Below are positions 19,029-27,962 of a DNA stretch of 64,000 bases, one piece after another; the first letter of the stretch is position 1; each line of letters opens with the position of its first letter. Source of the DNA: Verrucomicrobiota bacterium (GTDB lineage: Bacteria; Verrucomicrobiota; Verrucomicrobiia; JADLBR01); assembly GCA_029560585.1 (NCBI GenBank), contig JAKQKQ010000052.1, forward strand, positions 1-64,000, read 5' to 3'. Both the position numbers and the translations under genes were made by a program. The notes beneath the pieces are model-generated. The model was not told the DNA's origin. It worked only from the letters and a program-made list of their open reading frames with translations, and did no database searches.

Positions 19029-20153
19029 TTGCGCAACTTGCACGGCGTCAACGTGAAACGGGTCCTGATCTTTACGGCGGGTTTTGGGGAGGGGCACAAC
19101 ACGGCCGCCCGGAACATCCGCGATGCACTTCAGGAGATCGCTTCTGGTGAATGCGAGGCGGAGGTGGTGGATCTGTTTGCCCAGTGCTACCCGCGGATGA
19201 ATGCGACTCTGCGGCGCCTCTATTCCACTGCGATCAATCGCACGCCACATCTTTGGCACTGTTTTTACTGGATCCTGGATAGACTGACGGCGGCGCAGGA
19301 CCGGCTCGACGGTTTCCACGATGTGCGCGGGGCCATGGAGCGGATGATTCGCGATCGCGGGGCGGACGTTCTGGTGACGGTCTATCCGGTGTACAATTTT
19401 GCGATTGCGGGTCTTGAGCCAGGGGTTTCGGCCGGTGTCCGCACTGTGACCGTGATCACGGATTCGATCACGATCAACTCGGTGTGGCTGCGGGCAGAAT
19501 GCGAGCACTACATCGTGCCGAACGACCTGACCGCGACCGTGCTGCGAAATCGCGGGGTACCTTCGGGGCGCATCCATGCGTTGGGTTTTCCGGTGCAGAC
19601 GGTCTTCGCCCGGAGCGAGGCCTTCGGGCCGCTGCCGGATCCAGAGGCGGGGCCCAGGCTATTGTACGTGGTCAACACGGGTGCGGCTCGGGCACACGAG
19701 GTGATCCGGTTGCTGGTCGGCATCCCGTGGTTGCGACTGACGGTCTCGGTGGGCAGGCGGCCGACGCTGGAGGCTGAAATCCGGCGACTCGCCGCGGTGG
19801 CGGCCGATCGGGTCGAGGTCATGGGGTGGACGGACGAGATGCCCAGGTTGCTATCGACCCACCATGCGGTGATCAGCAAGTGTGGGGGGGCCACGACGCA
19901 GGAGGCGATTGCCGCGCGGTGCCCGATGATCGTCAGTCGGGTCGTGCCCGGCCAAGAGGAGGGGAATTGGGAATTGCTAAGGTTGACCGGGGGCGGGGTG
20001 TTGGCCACCCGGCCAAAGGAGATCGAGAGCGCGGTCCGCGAGATGTTTGCCGACGGCGCCGCAAAATGGCGGCAGATGAGGCAGAGTCTAAGTGCGATCG
20101 CCAGGCCCGACGCGGCGCTGCGGATCGCGGGGTACCTGTTGGGCCTAAGTTGA
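19029..20153 (+). CDS. MGDG synthase/UgtP-like glycolipid glycosyltransferase
   Basis: 374 residues, GT-B fold of family GT28. By family knowledge such enzymes transfer a hexose from a UDP-sugar to diacylglycerol at the inner membrane face, making glycolipids. The N-terminal MGDG-synthase domain shows VLIFTAGFGEGHNTAARNI and YSTAINRTPHLWHCFY. The C-terminal donor-binding domain shows VSVGRRPTLE, RVEVMGWTDEMPRLLS, ISKCGGATTQEAIAARCPMI and VPGQEEGNW. The TTG at 19029 is chosen because GAGGAG (19015-19020) lies eight bases upstream. A GTG at 19053 would start at the family-typical MKRVLIFTAG but has no such site. Substrate specificity (glucose or galactose, acceptor) cannot be told. Confidence 0.85.
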   Translation: MRNLHGVNVKRVLIFTAGFGEGHNTAARNIRDALQEIASGECEAEVVDLFAQCYPRMNATLRRLYSTAINRTPHLWHCFYWILDRLTAAQDRLDGFHDVRGAMERMIRDRGADVLVTVYPVYNFAIAGLEPGVSAGVRTVTVITDSITINSVWLRAECEHYIVPNDLTATVLRNRGVPSGRIHALGFPVQTVFARSEAFGPLPDPEAGPRLLYVVNTGAARAHEVIRLLVGIPWLRLTVSVGRRPTLEAEIRRLAAVAADRVEVMGWTDEMPRLLSTHHAVISKCGGATTQEAIAARCPMIVSRVVPGQEEGNWELLRLTGGGVLATRPKEIESAVREMFADGAAKWRQMRQSLSAIARPDAALRIAGYLLGLS

Positions 20154-20185
20154 GCCGTTGGACCGCAGACGGCGGAAGGGCGTTG

Positions 20186-20305
20186 CCTGTCAGGGATTCA
20201 AAAGGCAAATCTCGAACGTCAAGATGACAGGTGGTATGCCAGAGGTTGCCCGGCAACAGTGGGGCGCAACATTAGTTTTGACGTTTGGCATTTGAACTTT
20301 GGCAT
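20186..20305. repeat. Structured intergenic repeat upstream of uvrC
   Basis: This gap contains several symmetric pieces: CCTGTCA (20186-20192) against TGACAGG (20225-20231); the hairpin GTTGCC-C-GGCAAC (20245-20257); and an imperfect inverted pair sharing TTGACGTT and ATTTG between 20196-20223 and 20274-20300. TTTGGCAT is also directly repeated 14 bases apart (20284, 20298). The arrangement looks like a small non-coding interspersed repeat; no second copy is in this window. Confidence 0.4.
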
Positions 20306-20332
20306 CCCCGCGTCCAAAAGAGTTGGTAGGAT

Positions 20333-21865
20333 ATGCCAACTGGCAAGAAACCGGATATTGGCGCCAAAGTGCGCGATTTGCCGCATCGGCCGGGGGTCTA
20401 CCTATTTCGGGACCGCCTGAACCGGGTGATTTACGTGGGCAAGGCACGCGACCTGTATCGCCGCGTGAATCAGTATTTCCACCCCTCGCGCCGGGCGACT
20501 GCGGACCTGAAGACGCGGGCGCTGATCGAGGGGATATGGGACATCGAGACGCACGTGGTGCGATCGGAGCCGGAGTCCATTCTCTTGGAGGGGAGGCTGA
20601 TCAAGGAGTATCGGCCCAAATACAATGTTAGCTTTCGGGACGACAAGCGTTTCCTCCTGGTGCGAGTGAACCTGTCCGACCCGTTTCCCCGGCTGGTGCT
20701 GACGAGGGTGAAGAAAGACGATGGGGCGCGGTACTTCGGGCCGTTCGCGCATTCGGGCGCGCTGCGCAGCACGCTGGACTTGGTGAAGAAGAAGTTTGGG
20801 CTGCGGTCGTGTCGCCCGCTGGAGCCCGGCGAACGCGACTACAAGCATTGTCTCGACCACATCATCAGGCAATGTTCGGCGCCATGCGTTGGGAAAGTGA
20901 CGCAGGAGCAGTATCGGGAGCGGGTGCTGGCGGCCTGCGAATTTCTCGATGGCCAGTCACGGCAGATGGCAGAGGAACTTCGGCGCGAGATGAGGACGGC
21001 GGCAGACCGGTTGGATTTCGAGCGGGCGGCCGCACTCAGAAATCTGCTGGCCGACCTGGAGACGACGACCAAGCCGATGCGCCGGTTCGTCCGGGAGGAA
21101 CCGACGACGGTGGTGCCCGAGCGAGACATCGTGGAGTTACGGGAGGCGCTGGGGCTGCCCGATCTTCCCATGCACATGGAGTGCTTCGACATTTCGAACA
21201 TCTCGACGACGCACAAGGTGGCATCGATGGTCGCCTTTCAGGATGGGCGGGCGGACCGTTCGCAGTATCGGCGGTATCGGATCCAGACGGTCGAAGGGCA
21301 GGACGATTTCGCCTCCATGCGGGAGGTGGTGTATCGGCGTTACCGTCGCGTATTGGGGGTGGAGGAGGGCGGGCCCGAGCTGGCCTGGTTGACCGGCCCA
21401 GACGAGCGACCGCAGCTGCCCCCGCGTTTCCCAGATCTGATCGTGATCGATGGCGGCAAGGGGCACCTCAGCGCGGCGCTGGACTCCCTTCGGCGGCTGG
21501 GGGTCCGCGGGGTACCCATCATCGGTCTGGCGAAGGAGCGCGAGGAGATCTTTTTGCCGGGTAGATCCGATCCCTTGCTGTTGCCCCATGAATCGGGGGC
21601 ACTTCGATTGCTCCAGCGGATCCGAGACGAGGCGCACCGGTTCGCAAATGCCTATCACCAATTGTTGCTGAAGCGCCGCATGTCCGAGAGCGTCCTGGAT
21701 GAATGTCCTGGGGTCAGCGAGGCAAAGAAGGTCGCCCTGCTGCGGGCGTTCGGGTCGGTGGCACGCCTGCGGAAAGCGACGGTCAAAGAGATTGCTGCTG
21801 TTCCGGGTGTGGGTCTAAAGGGCGCGGGGGTGATCGCAGAGTTCTTCCGTAGGATCGGCGGGTGA
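20333..21865 (+). CDS. uvrC: Excinuclease ABC subunit C
   Basis: 510 residues. UvrC makes both incisions around DNA damage in nucleotide excision repair, in complex with UvrB. Domains in order: GIY-YIG nuclease (about 14-95; PGVYLFRD, VIYVGKARDL), a Cys cluster in SCRPLEP...HCLDHIIRQCSAPC (four Cys, where an Fe-S cluster has been proposed for the family), a UvrB-binding UVR motif (about 205-240), and an RNase H-like endonuclease domain (ECFDISNISTTHKVASMV, LIVIDGGKGHL). Two helix-hairpin-helix motifs are at the C-terminus (CPGVSEAKKVALLRAFGS, VPGVGLKGAGVI). It is shorter than the usual 590-620 residues because spacer regions are reduced, but every functional block is present. AGG lies shortly before the ATG. 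Confidence 0.96.
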   Translation: MPTGKKPDIGAKVRDLPHRPGVYLFRDRLNRVIYVGKARDLYRRVNQYFHPSRRATADLKTRALIEGIWDIETHVVRSEPESILLEGRLIKEYRPKYNVSFRDDKRFLLVRVNLSDPFPRLVLTRVKKDDGARYFGPFAHSGALRSTLDLVKKKFGLRSCRPLEPGERDYKHCLDHIIRQCSAPCVGKVTQEQYRERVLAACEFLDGQSRQMAEELRREMRTAADRLDFERAAALRNLLADLETTTKPMRRFVREEPTTVVPERDIVELREALGLPDLPMHMECFDISNISTTHKVASMVAFQDGRADRSQYRRYRIQTVEGQDDFASMREVVYRRYRRVLGVEEGGPELAWLTGPDERPQLPPRFPDLIVIDGGKGHLSAALDSLRRLGVRGVPIIGLAKEREEIFLPGRSDPLLLPHESGALRLLQRIRDEAHRFANAYHQLLLKRRMSESVLDECPGVSEAKKVALLRAFGSVARLRKATVKEIAAVPGVGLKGAGVIAEFFRRIGG

Positions 21866-22025
21866 GGTTTCAGGCCGGGTAGTCTTCGGCACGGGTCGCT
21901 TGGGCTGTGGGTCGTCTTTGCCGAATGGCATTGGCGGCGTCTGGCAAAGAGGCGCCGCACAGGGTCTGAAGGGCGGACAGCCAGACGTGTTGTGTTCATA
22001 GCCGGGATGGTATAGAAGTCTGGGC

Positions 22026-22916
22026 GTGAAGGCATGGATGATTGGTTGGGCAGTCTGTCTTTGGTGCGGGTTGTCGGGTGCTGAGACGTTGAAGCTGTGG
22101 GAGGGACAGCCGCCGCTGGCGGTGCCTTCGGACGAGGTCGAGGGGCAACTGCCGACGAAGCCGGGCGAGGATCCGAACATCGTGCGAGTGGGAAACGTCT
22201 CCGACCCTTCGATGACCGTCTATCACCCGCCCGAGGGTCACCGGACGGGGACATGTGTCCTGATCTGTCCGGGCGGTGCGTATCGCATTCTCGCGATCAA
22301 GCACGAGGGGACCGAGGTGGCCGAGTGGCTGAATCTAATCGGAGTGACGGCCGTCGTGCTGAAGTATCGTGTGCCCGCTCCCAGTGGCGAACCCGCCCAC
22401 GTCCGGCCCCTGCTGGATGGGCAACGCGCCATGAGCCTGATCCGGGCGCACGCCCAAGAGTGGGACGTTGACCCGCGGCGGGTTGGCGTGCTGGGTTTTT
22501 CAGCGGGGGGTAATCTCGCGGCCTGGCTGATGTGCGAAGGTAATCGGCGCAACGCCGCATACCCATCGGCGGAAACCGAGAAGCCCTGCAGGCCAGACTT
22601 CGGCATCCTGATTTATCCCGCCTATCTGGCGGATCCGAAACGCGAGGAGGATAGACCTTCGGTGCGCGAGGAGGACAAACCCGGGCCGACATTTTTTGCG
22701 CACGCGGGCGATGATCGGATATCGCCTGATAACAGCATCGAATTGTTTCAGGCGCTGCGACGCGTCGGCGTCCCCGCGGAACTTCATGTTTTCCAACAGG
22801 GTGGGCACGGCTTTGGGATGCTCCGCAAAGGCAAGCCGATCAACGAGTGGCCCACGCGATGCGCCGAGTGGATGGGATCGCAAGGGCTCTTGCGGGGAGC
22901 ACCGGTCACGCAGTGA
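22026..22916 (+). CDS. Secreted alpha/beta-hydrolase, acetylxylan-esterase-like (BD-FAE)
   Basis: 296 residues. Signal peptide MKAWMIGWAVCLWCGLSGA. Alpha/beta-hydrolase fold of the dienelactone hydrolase/BD-FAE-like esterases common in polysaccharide degraders: oxyanion block CVLICPGGAYRIL, nucleophile elbow GFSAGG, catalytic acid in AHAGDDRI, and catalytic His in QGGHGFGM. The segment KLWEGQPP at the mature start is typical of this secreted esterase subgroup. It probably removes acetyl or feruloyl groups from plant or algal polysaccharides; the exact ester is unknown. The GTG start at 22026 is the only one in frame before the signal peptide. It is convergent with the thioredoxin-like gene. 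Confidence 0.85.
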   Translation: MKAWMIGWAVCLWCGLSGAETLKLWEGQPPLAVPSDEVEGQLPTKPGEDPNIVRVGNVSDPSMTVYHPPEGHRTGTCVLICPGGAYRILAIKHEGTEVAEWLNLIGVTAVVLKYRVPAPSGEPAHVRPLLDGQRAMSLIRAHAQEWDVDPRRVGVLGFSAGGNLAAWLMCEGNRRNAAYPSAETEKPCRPDFGILIYPAYLADPKREEDRPSVREEDKPGPTFFAHAGDDRISPDNSIELFQALRRVGVPAELHVFQQGGHGFGMLRKGKPINEWPTRCAEWMGSQGLLRGAPVTQ

Positions 22917-22966
22917 AATAGGGCAGCCTGTCGGGCGAGGGACGCCAAGCCCCAGAGGCCAAAATC

Positions 22967-22986
22967 TCACAGTCTGACGGCTGTGA
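22967..22986 (-). terminator. Terminator-like hairpin after thioredoxin-like gene
   Basis: On the minus strand, TCACAG and CTGTGA form a 6-bp stem with an 8-base loop, 11 bases after the stop of the leftward thioredoxin-like gene, followed by GATTTT. This is a plausible but short intrinsic terminator. Confidence 0.4.
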
Positions 22987-22996
22987 AGTGTCTGGC

Positions 22997-23470
22997 CTAG
23001 AGGAGCTTCTCGATGTCTTTATCTTCGAGTTCCATGGGATGGCCTTCCCAGACGATCTTGCCGGTCTTGTCCACCAGCAGGGCATGGGGGATGCCCTTGA
23101 TGCCGAACTGTTTGCCCCAGTCGTCGCCTTTGTCTTGGGCGACGGAATACTCCATGGGGACCTGTTTCATGAATTTCTCGACGAGGTTGTCATCTTCGCT
23201 GGTGATTCCCACGACCACCAGGCCCTTGTCCTTATATTTCTTATAGACTTCGTTGAGGTGGGGGATGCTGGCCCGACACGGAGGGCACCATGTGGCCCAG
23301 AATTCGACGATCATGGGCTTGCCGATGGTCTGTTCCGGCTTGTTCTTGATGTACTTGACGCCGATTTTCGTGAGGACGGTGCCAACATTACCCTTGCCGC
23401 TAACGGCAAAGGCTGGTGTGGCCAGGGTCAGGCAGAAGGCGGCGGCAAGGAAGGAGATCATAGTTCTCAT
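22997..23470 (-). CDS. TlpA-like periplasmic thioredoxin family protein
   Basis: 157 residues with a signal peptide (MRTMISFLAAAFCLTLATPAFA) and a thioredoxin fold of the TlpA/ResA/AhpC-TSA type. The redox motif is Cys62-Pro-Pro-Cys65 in EFWATWCPPC. Other family blocks are KGLVVVGITSED, the cis-Pro loop GIPHALLVD and DKTGKIVWEG. By family knowledge it reduces or exchanges disulfides in the periplasm, for example apocytochrome c thiols before haem attachment. That fits a genome with multi-haem proteins, as at 36.3 and 43.3 kb, but is not proven. The ATG at 23470 is chosen for the signal peptide; the longer ORF start at 23587 gives a non-signal extension. Confidence 0.9.
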   Translation of the reverse strand: MRTMISFLAAAFCLTLATPAFAVSGKGNVGTVLTKIGVKYIKNKPEQTIGKPMIVEFWATWCPPCRASIPHLNEVYKKYKDKGLVVVGITSEDDNLVEKFMKQVPMEYSVAQDKGDDWGKQFGIKGIPHALLVDKTGKIVWEGHPMELEDKDIEKLL

Positions 23471-23547
23471 ATTAAATAGGGTACGCGCACCCGGGATGCG
23501 TGCAAGCGAGGCGAGAGGTTTTTCGGATCCCGATTGAGGGGCGTGGC

Positions 23548-25122
23548 TCAGGTTCGAAGCAATCGTTTCTTCTGGCGGGTGACCCACTCGCGCGCCCGAA
23601 CCTCCCAGGATTTGAGGCCACTGTACTGGTTGAAAGGGATGGCGAGGAGTTCAGGCCAGGCCAGTTTCAGGACTTCGCGGGTGAGGCCGCCGGCGGCCTT
23701 GAACTCGGTGGGGAGGCGCAGCAGGACATCGATGACATCGCGATGGGAAACGGGAAGGAGGTTGATGCGGAAAGGGGCGGCGCCGTAGAGATGGGCACAG
23801 GCCCATCCCCCGACCCGCAATTCGAGATGGGCCATGTTGAGATAGAACACCGGCGGCCCCTCCGGGAGGCCGTCGAGCCAGATTTGTATGGCCTCGGCAA
23901 AGCCGGGCTGCTGGGGCATCCGCATCACTCGGAACAGGTTTTCGACGGTGGGTCGTGTCTTCAGGGGGAGGCGTTGCCAGTAGACGGCCTTCCCCACCTC
24001 GCCACAATGGCCGATCATCCAGGCCTGGGACAGATCGAGGTGCTTTCTGGGTGGATCCCAGAACTTGCCTGCCTTGCCCACACCTCCGGCGTAACCGATC
24101 CGGAGCAGATAGTCGGCGGATGAGCTTTCATCGGCGATGCCCATCTGGATGAACCGATGGCGGAGGCTGGCGTGCCGCGCGAGGCGCCTCGTGATATGGG
24201 AGTCGATATCCTTGCCCGTGCCAGGGACGGAGGTTTTGGGCTTGACGGTGACGCATTCGAGCCTGTCGATGAAGTCCCTGGCGCACGCGAGCAGGCGCCG
24301 GCTGTCTTGGCCGCCGGTGAGCCCGAGATAGGCCCCGCCGCATTCGTCGATCAAAGCACCAATCTGGCGCCGGACGATCTGGTGGAACGTGTCGATCAAG
24401 GGCGGGATCTCGCTCTCTGCGACGTCCATGCATGCGGTTTTGGGGTAGTGTCGGGTGGCCTTCCATGTGCGCAGGTCGAGGAAATGGTTGGTGATGAGTC
24501 GCCTCACGCCAGCGGCAGCCGTGAGTCCGGCGGGGTAGAAGAGATCGTGGCGGTTGCGGGGGAATTCTGACGGACCGATCCGAAACATGGGGTGGTCCGG
24601 CTCATCGAGCAGGAGGAGGCTGGTGGTGGAGGCGATCCGCTGGCGGCGGGGGCACCATACCGTCGCCAGGGAGCCGGCCGGGTCCAGATAGAGCCGCTGC
24701 ATCGTCGGGAGGAGGATGACGAAGACGAAACGTCCGCCAAAGCCATAGATCCAACGCTCGAGGTTGTCCGGGGTGGGAGACGCCCCGCCGACGCTGGGCA
24801 GGTGGAGATCGCGGCGCACGAATCGTCCCTTGTCATCGATGGGGTGTCCGATCGCGAAACCGGCCTGGTTGCCGTCGGGTGAGAGGAGGAGGATGACGGG
24901 CAAGGAGGGATGCGAGGCGAGATGCCATCCGGAACAACGGCGGGTCTGCCAACCTTCAGGAGGCACGGGAATCGGTTGGGGGGAGACAAGGAATTGGTCA
25001 TGGAAGTCCTTTGCTTTGGTCCAGATATCCTGACCGCCCAAGTTCGCCTCCATGCGGCCCGCATGATATGGCGTCGAGTTGCGGAAGCACGCATTTCCTG
25101 AAGTCGGGTAGCCGATCAGCAT
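23548..25122 (-). CDS. Asparagine-synthetase-like ATP-pyrophosphatase domain protein
   Basis: 524 residues from the ATG at 25122. The only clear motif is a PP-loop at about residues 264-275, LGLTGGQDSRRLLA, matching the SGGxDS ATP-binding loop of asparagine synthetase B C-terminal domains. Residues about 1-250 may correspond to the position of the usual glutaminase domain, but there is no N-terminal Cys2 and no class II glutaminase signature, so glutamine-dependent amidation is unlikely. By family knowledge such enzymes adenylate a carboxylate and pass it to an amine. Downstream of three surface-glycan genes (GT4, GT4, pyruvyl transferase), it might modify a sugar acid or peptide. The true start is uncertain (ATG at 25056 is an alternative). 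Confidence 0.65.
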   Translation of the reverse strand: MLIGYPTSGNACFRNSTPYHAGRMEANLGGQDIWTKAKDFHDQFLVSPQPIPVPPEGWQTRRCSGWHLASHPSLPVILLLSPDGNQAGFAIGHPIDDKGRFVRRDLHLPSVGGASPTPDNLERWIYGFGGRFVFVILLPTMQRLYLDPAGSLATVWCPRRQRIASTTSLLLLDEPDHPMFRIGPSEFPRNRHDLFYPAGLTAAAGVRRLITNHFLDLRTWKATRHYPKTACMDVAESEIPPLIDTFHQIVRRQIGALIDECGGAYLGLTGGQDSRRLLACARDFIDRLECVTVKPKTSVPGTGKDIDSHITRRLARHASLRHRFIQMGIADESSSADYLLRIGYAGGVGKAGKFWDPPRKHLDLSQAWMIGHCGEVGKAVYWQRLPLKTRPTVENLFRVMRMPQQPGFAEAIQIWLDGLPEGPPVFYLNMAHLELRVGGWACAHLYGAAPFRINLLPVSHRDVIDVLLRLPTEFKAAGGLTREVLKLAWPELLAIPFNQYSGLKSWEVRAREWVTRQKKRLLRT

Positions 25123-25216
25123 GACGGGGCCAATTGGGTGCTCTTGACAAGGCGCCCGCCAGGGTGCCGGGTCGTGATCGCGGGCGCGGCAGCCCGCGGA
25201 GCATGGTGCCTTCGGA

Positions 25217-27850
25217 CTAATCGTCAAGCCAGAGGACCTGGGTCTGGCCTTTCTTGAGCGTCATCTGGAACTCGCGCCGTTTGGTGAATCGTTCGTGCGT
25301 CGTGACATTTCGGCCCGCGCGTTCGCGGCCAAGGTCGATTTCGATCGGGCCATCGGCGGGGGCGTGGACAGCGAACAGTGGGCCATTTGCGAAGATGTTG
25401 GCGTCGCCATGGCAATACAAGTGGACGCCGGCGAGGCGCGCGAGGTGACGGACGAGGGGTGTGGGCAACTCGGTGCCCGCCGATAAGAGGGAGATACCTT
25501 CGGGCCCTTTGCGGAGAACGATGGCGGGCGAGCCGTCTTCAAAAAGCGCGAGCACGGAATCGCCGGGTCGTGGTCGTGGCGAGAGGAGTGGCGCAACGGG
25601 CTTGGGTTGCCCGAAAGTCGCGGGTAGACCGATGGCGAGGCCATCGGCGGTGGCCTTCATGTGTGCCTTGAAGCCCTCGCCCATGACCTTGACATCGAAG
25701 CCGGTGAGGTCCGCAACACTTTCGGGCGAGGGTCGCCCGCTGTCGAAGTATCCGGGCGCCCAGCACCAGATGTTGGCGGACCCGCGCGTTGCCTTTTTCA
25801 GTTCGGCGCGCTCATCGGCGGACAGCCACCACGCGGCCAGGAATATGTTCAGTTTGGCGTTGGTGCGCTTGCCCAAAATATCGTCGAGGAGGTATTGCCC
25901 GAAGGGCGCACCGACGCGGTGGAGGTTTTCTCGGACGGTGTAAATCAAGGGGCGCGTGGTCCATGGCACGGGCCCTGAACCGACGGGGAGAAGCATCGAC
26001 CGCTCGTCGAGTACCGCGGCGATCTCGGGCCGGAACGGCGTCGGGTGATTCAGGAAGTATCCTTCGATTTCGCGGAATCGGTCCATCTCTTCCCAGAGGA
26101 CGGGATCGTCGAACCAGCCGGACGAACCGAGGTCCATCCACCAAGTGGCGAAATTGCGGGCGGTCTCATGGGCGAGGTTTCGGCGCAATAGTTCGGCCGA
26201 TGTTGCCTGGGTATCCGCGCCTGCCTGCCAGCCGGGTGCGCGGGAGCCCTTGGCGAGGTGGGTGCGGGTATCGTCCTCATTGAGCCAGAGCTTTCCGGAG
26301 AGCATGACGCTCTCGGCGGCGGTCATGCAGGGGGCGCCGCCGCCGGCCTGGCGATCATAGTAAGAGATCGGCGCGCAGAGAACGTCGATGTCCGGCGAAC
26401 CGAGGACGCGGCGGAGCGCGTAGTGGCCAGAAACGGCTGGGCTATTGGGCAGGGTGCCGAATTCGAAAACGTAGCCATAGAAGAAGACGGAAAGGCGGTC
26501 GGGACCGGCCTCCTCCCGGAGCGCGCGTGCGAGGCAGAGCACGGTGTCCGCCATTTCTTCCTGCTGGAACATCGCGAAATCGATGCACCGCATCTCGCGA
26601 GATGGGTCGCGGAGTTGACCGTGTGGCGCGGCGCGACGTTCGTCGGGTGTGGGTACGGTGGCGGAGGCAGGGACGGCATCGGGGGTGGACCACGCCCTGC
26701 TCAAGGTGGCGTGGGTGGGGTACTTCCTGGCGAGCCAGGTGCGCCAGGCGAGGAGGGTGGCGGGCTCGAGGCCGTTGAGGGGATGTTCCCACGAATCGTA
26801 GTAAAACCACTCGCCGGTGTTTTGGCCGCACGGGTGATAGCCGGCCATGTGGGGGCCATAATGGTCTTCGCACCAACGGATGGTTCGGCGCAATGCGGCG
26901 GCGGAGTCGCGACGGTACTCGGGCGAAGAGACGGAGGCGGTTTCGCCGCGTTTGCCGCCCTCGTAGGCCATGACGGCGTCCGGGTGTGAGTCGAGCCACC
27001 ACCTGGGCGGGTACATGCCGATGCGCGGCAAGAGGAGTGCCGCCGGATTAGCCTCGAGTGTGGTGCGACAGGCGGACTCGATGCCGGAGGTGTCGGGCTC
27101 TCCCCCCGGCTTCGCCCAAAGGGTGGGTATCGGGAAAGAGACGATGTTGACGTTTCGCGCGGCGGCGCATTTCACCTCCGAGGCATAGGGCGGCGGAAGA
27201 CCGCCGTACTTCTGGAAGGAGCCCCCCTGGTGATGAATCGTCGGTGTGAGTTGCCGGGGCGCGGAGGCGCGGGCCCATAATGTGACCCGGTAACGGGTAT
27301 CCTTGGCGAGTTTGAGGTGGGGGCGATAGAGGTGAAGGCCATCGAGCTTGGGGTCATTTCCGATCTTCAGCCGAAGAGCGGCGTGTCCGTCGTGACCCTC
27401 ACCGGGGGCGACGAGCCCCTGAAAGGCGGGCTTTTTGTCACGGCCCTTGCACCACAATTGCCAATCTTTCCACAGGGCCTCTTGGCCGTCCTCGAAATCG
27501 GACGCGAGGATAATCGCACCGGCGCCGAGTTCGGTGATCCGGATATCGTCAAACCAGACCTCCCCGGGGTCTTGGCCGAATCGCAGATGCAGCGCCGCCT
27601 CGCCGTCGGTCTCGGGTGCGGTGAACTCGAAAGCGATTTCGCTCCAGTCCGGCCCGATAGACGCGTGTCCACCGCCGGCGGGGCCACCCCAAAAAATACG
27701 ACCGCGGGTGGGTTTTCCATCCATGATCAATTGGGGCACGCCGTTGGTGACGGCGACGCGGAAGCGGTGACCTGCGTTGTCGGACGACGGTGCGGCGCCG
27801 AAGGTTGTCGTGAGCAGGCTGAGCGTGAGGATGGCGACGATAAAAGTCAT
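25217..27850 (-). CDS. Secreted GH-A clan glycoside hydrolase, beta-galactosidase-like
   Basis: 877 residues. Signal peptide MTFIVAILTLSLLTTTFGA. Residues 20-205 are carbohydrate-binding-like beta-sandwiches (EVWFDDIRITELG, LRLKIGNDPKLDGLHLY). The central TIM barrel has PRIGMYPPRWWLDSHPDAV, the candidate acid/base Glu near 347 in GYHPCGQNTGEW, and a candidate nucleophile Glu near 525 in LWLNEDDT. This is the arrangement of GH42-like and related GH-A clan enzymes. A C-terminal glutamine-amidotransferase-like or trimerisation-type region follows (NIFLAAWWLSADERAEL), as in GH42. Exact GH family and substrate are not determinable. It lies 112 bases downstream of galM in the same direction, consistent with release of galactose-like sugars and their mutarotation. 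Confidence 0.72.
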   Translation of the reverse strand: MTFIVAILTLSLLTTTFGAAPSSDNAGHRFRVAVTNGVPQLIMDGKPTRGRIFWGGPAGGGHASIGPDWSEIAFEFTAPETDGEAALHLRFGQDPGEVWFDDIRITELGAGAIILASDFEDGQEALWKDWQLWCKGRDKKPAFQGLVAPGEGHDGHAALRLKIGNDPKLDGLHLYRPHLKLAKDTRYRVTLWARASAPRQLTPTIHHQGGSFQKYGGLPPPYASEVKCAAARNVNIVSFPIPTLWAKPGGEPDTSGIESACRTTLEANPAALLLPRIGMYPPRWWLDSHPDAVMAYEGGKRGETASVSSPEYRRDSAAALRRTIRWCEDHYGPHMAGYHPCGQNTGEWFYYDSWEHPLNGLEPATLLAWRTWLARKYPTHATLSRAWSTPDAVPASATVPTPDERRAAPHGQLRDPSREMRCIDFAMFQQEEMADTVLCLARALREEAGPDRLSVFFYGYVFEFGTLPNSPAVSGHYALRRVLGSPDIDVLCAPISYYDRQAGGGAPCMTAAESVMLSGKLWLNEDDTRTHLAKGSRAPGWQAGADTQATSAELLRRNLAHETARNFATWWMDLGSSGWFDDPVLWEEMDRFREIEGYFLNHPTPFRPEIAAVLDERSMLLPVGSGPVPWTTRPLIYTVRENLHRVGAPFGQYLLDDILGKRTNAKLNIFLAAWWLSADERAELKKATRGSANIWCWAPGYFDSGRPSPESVADLTGFDVKVMGEGFKAHMKATADGLAIGLPATFGQPKPVAPLLSPRPRPGDSVLALFEDGSPAIVLRKGPEGISLLSAGTELPTPLVRHLARLAGVHLYCHGDANIFANGPLFAVHAPADGPIEIDLGRERAGRNVTTHERFTKRREFQMTLKKGQTQVLWLDD

Positions 27851-27962
27851 ATGGGCATACTGGACCGGGAGCCGCCGGGGGCAATGCGAAGGTTCGCCCT
27901 TGGGGGCACTTGGCCGCGGCGACGCCAGGTACTATCGGGAGACGCTGCGCGAGGCGGACAGA

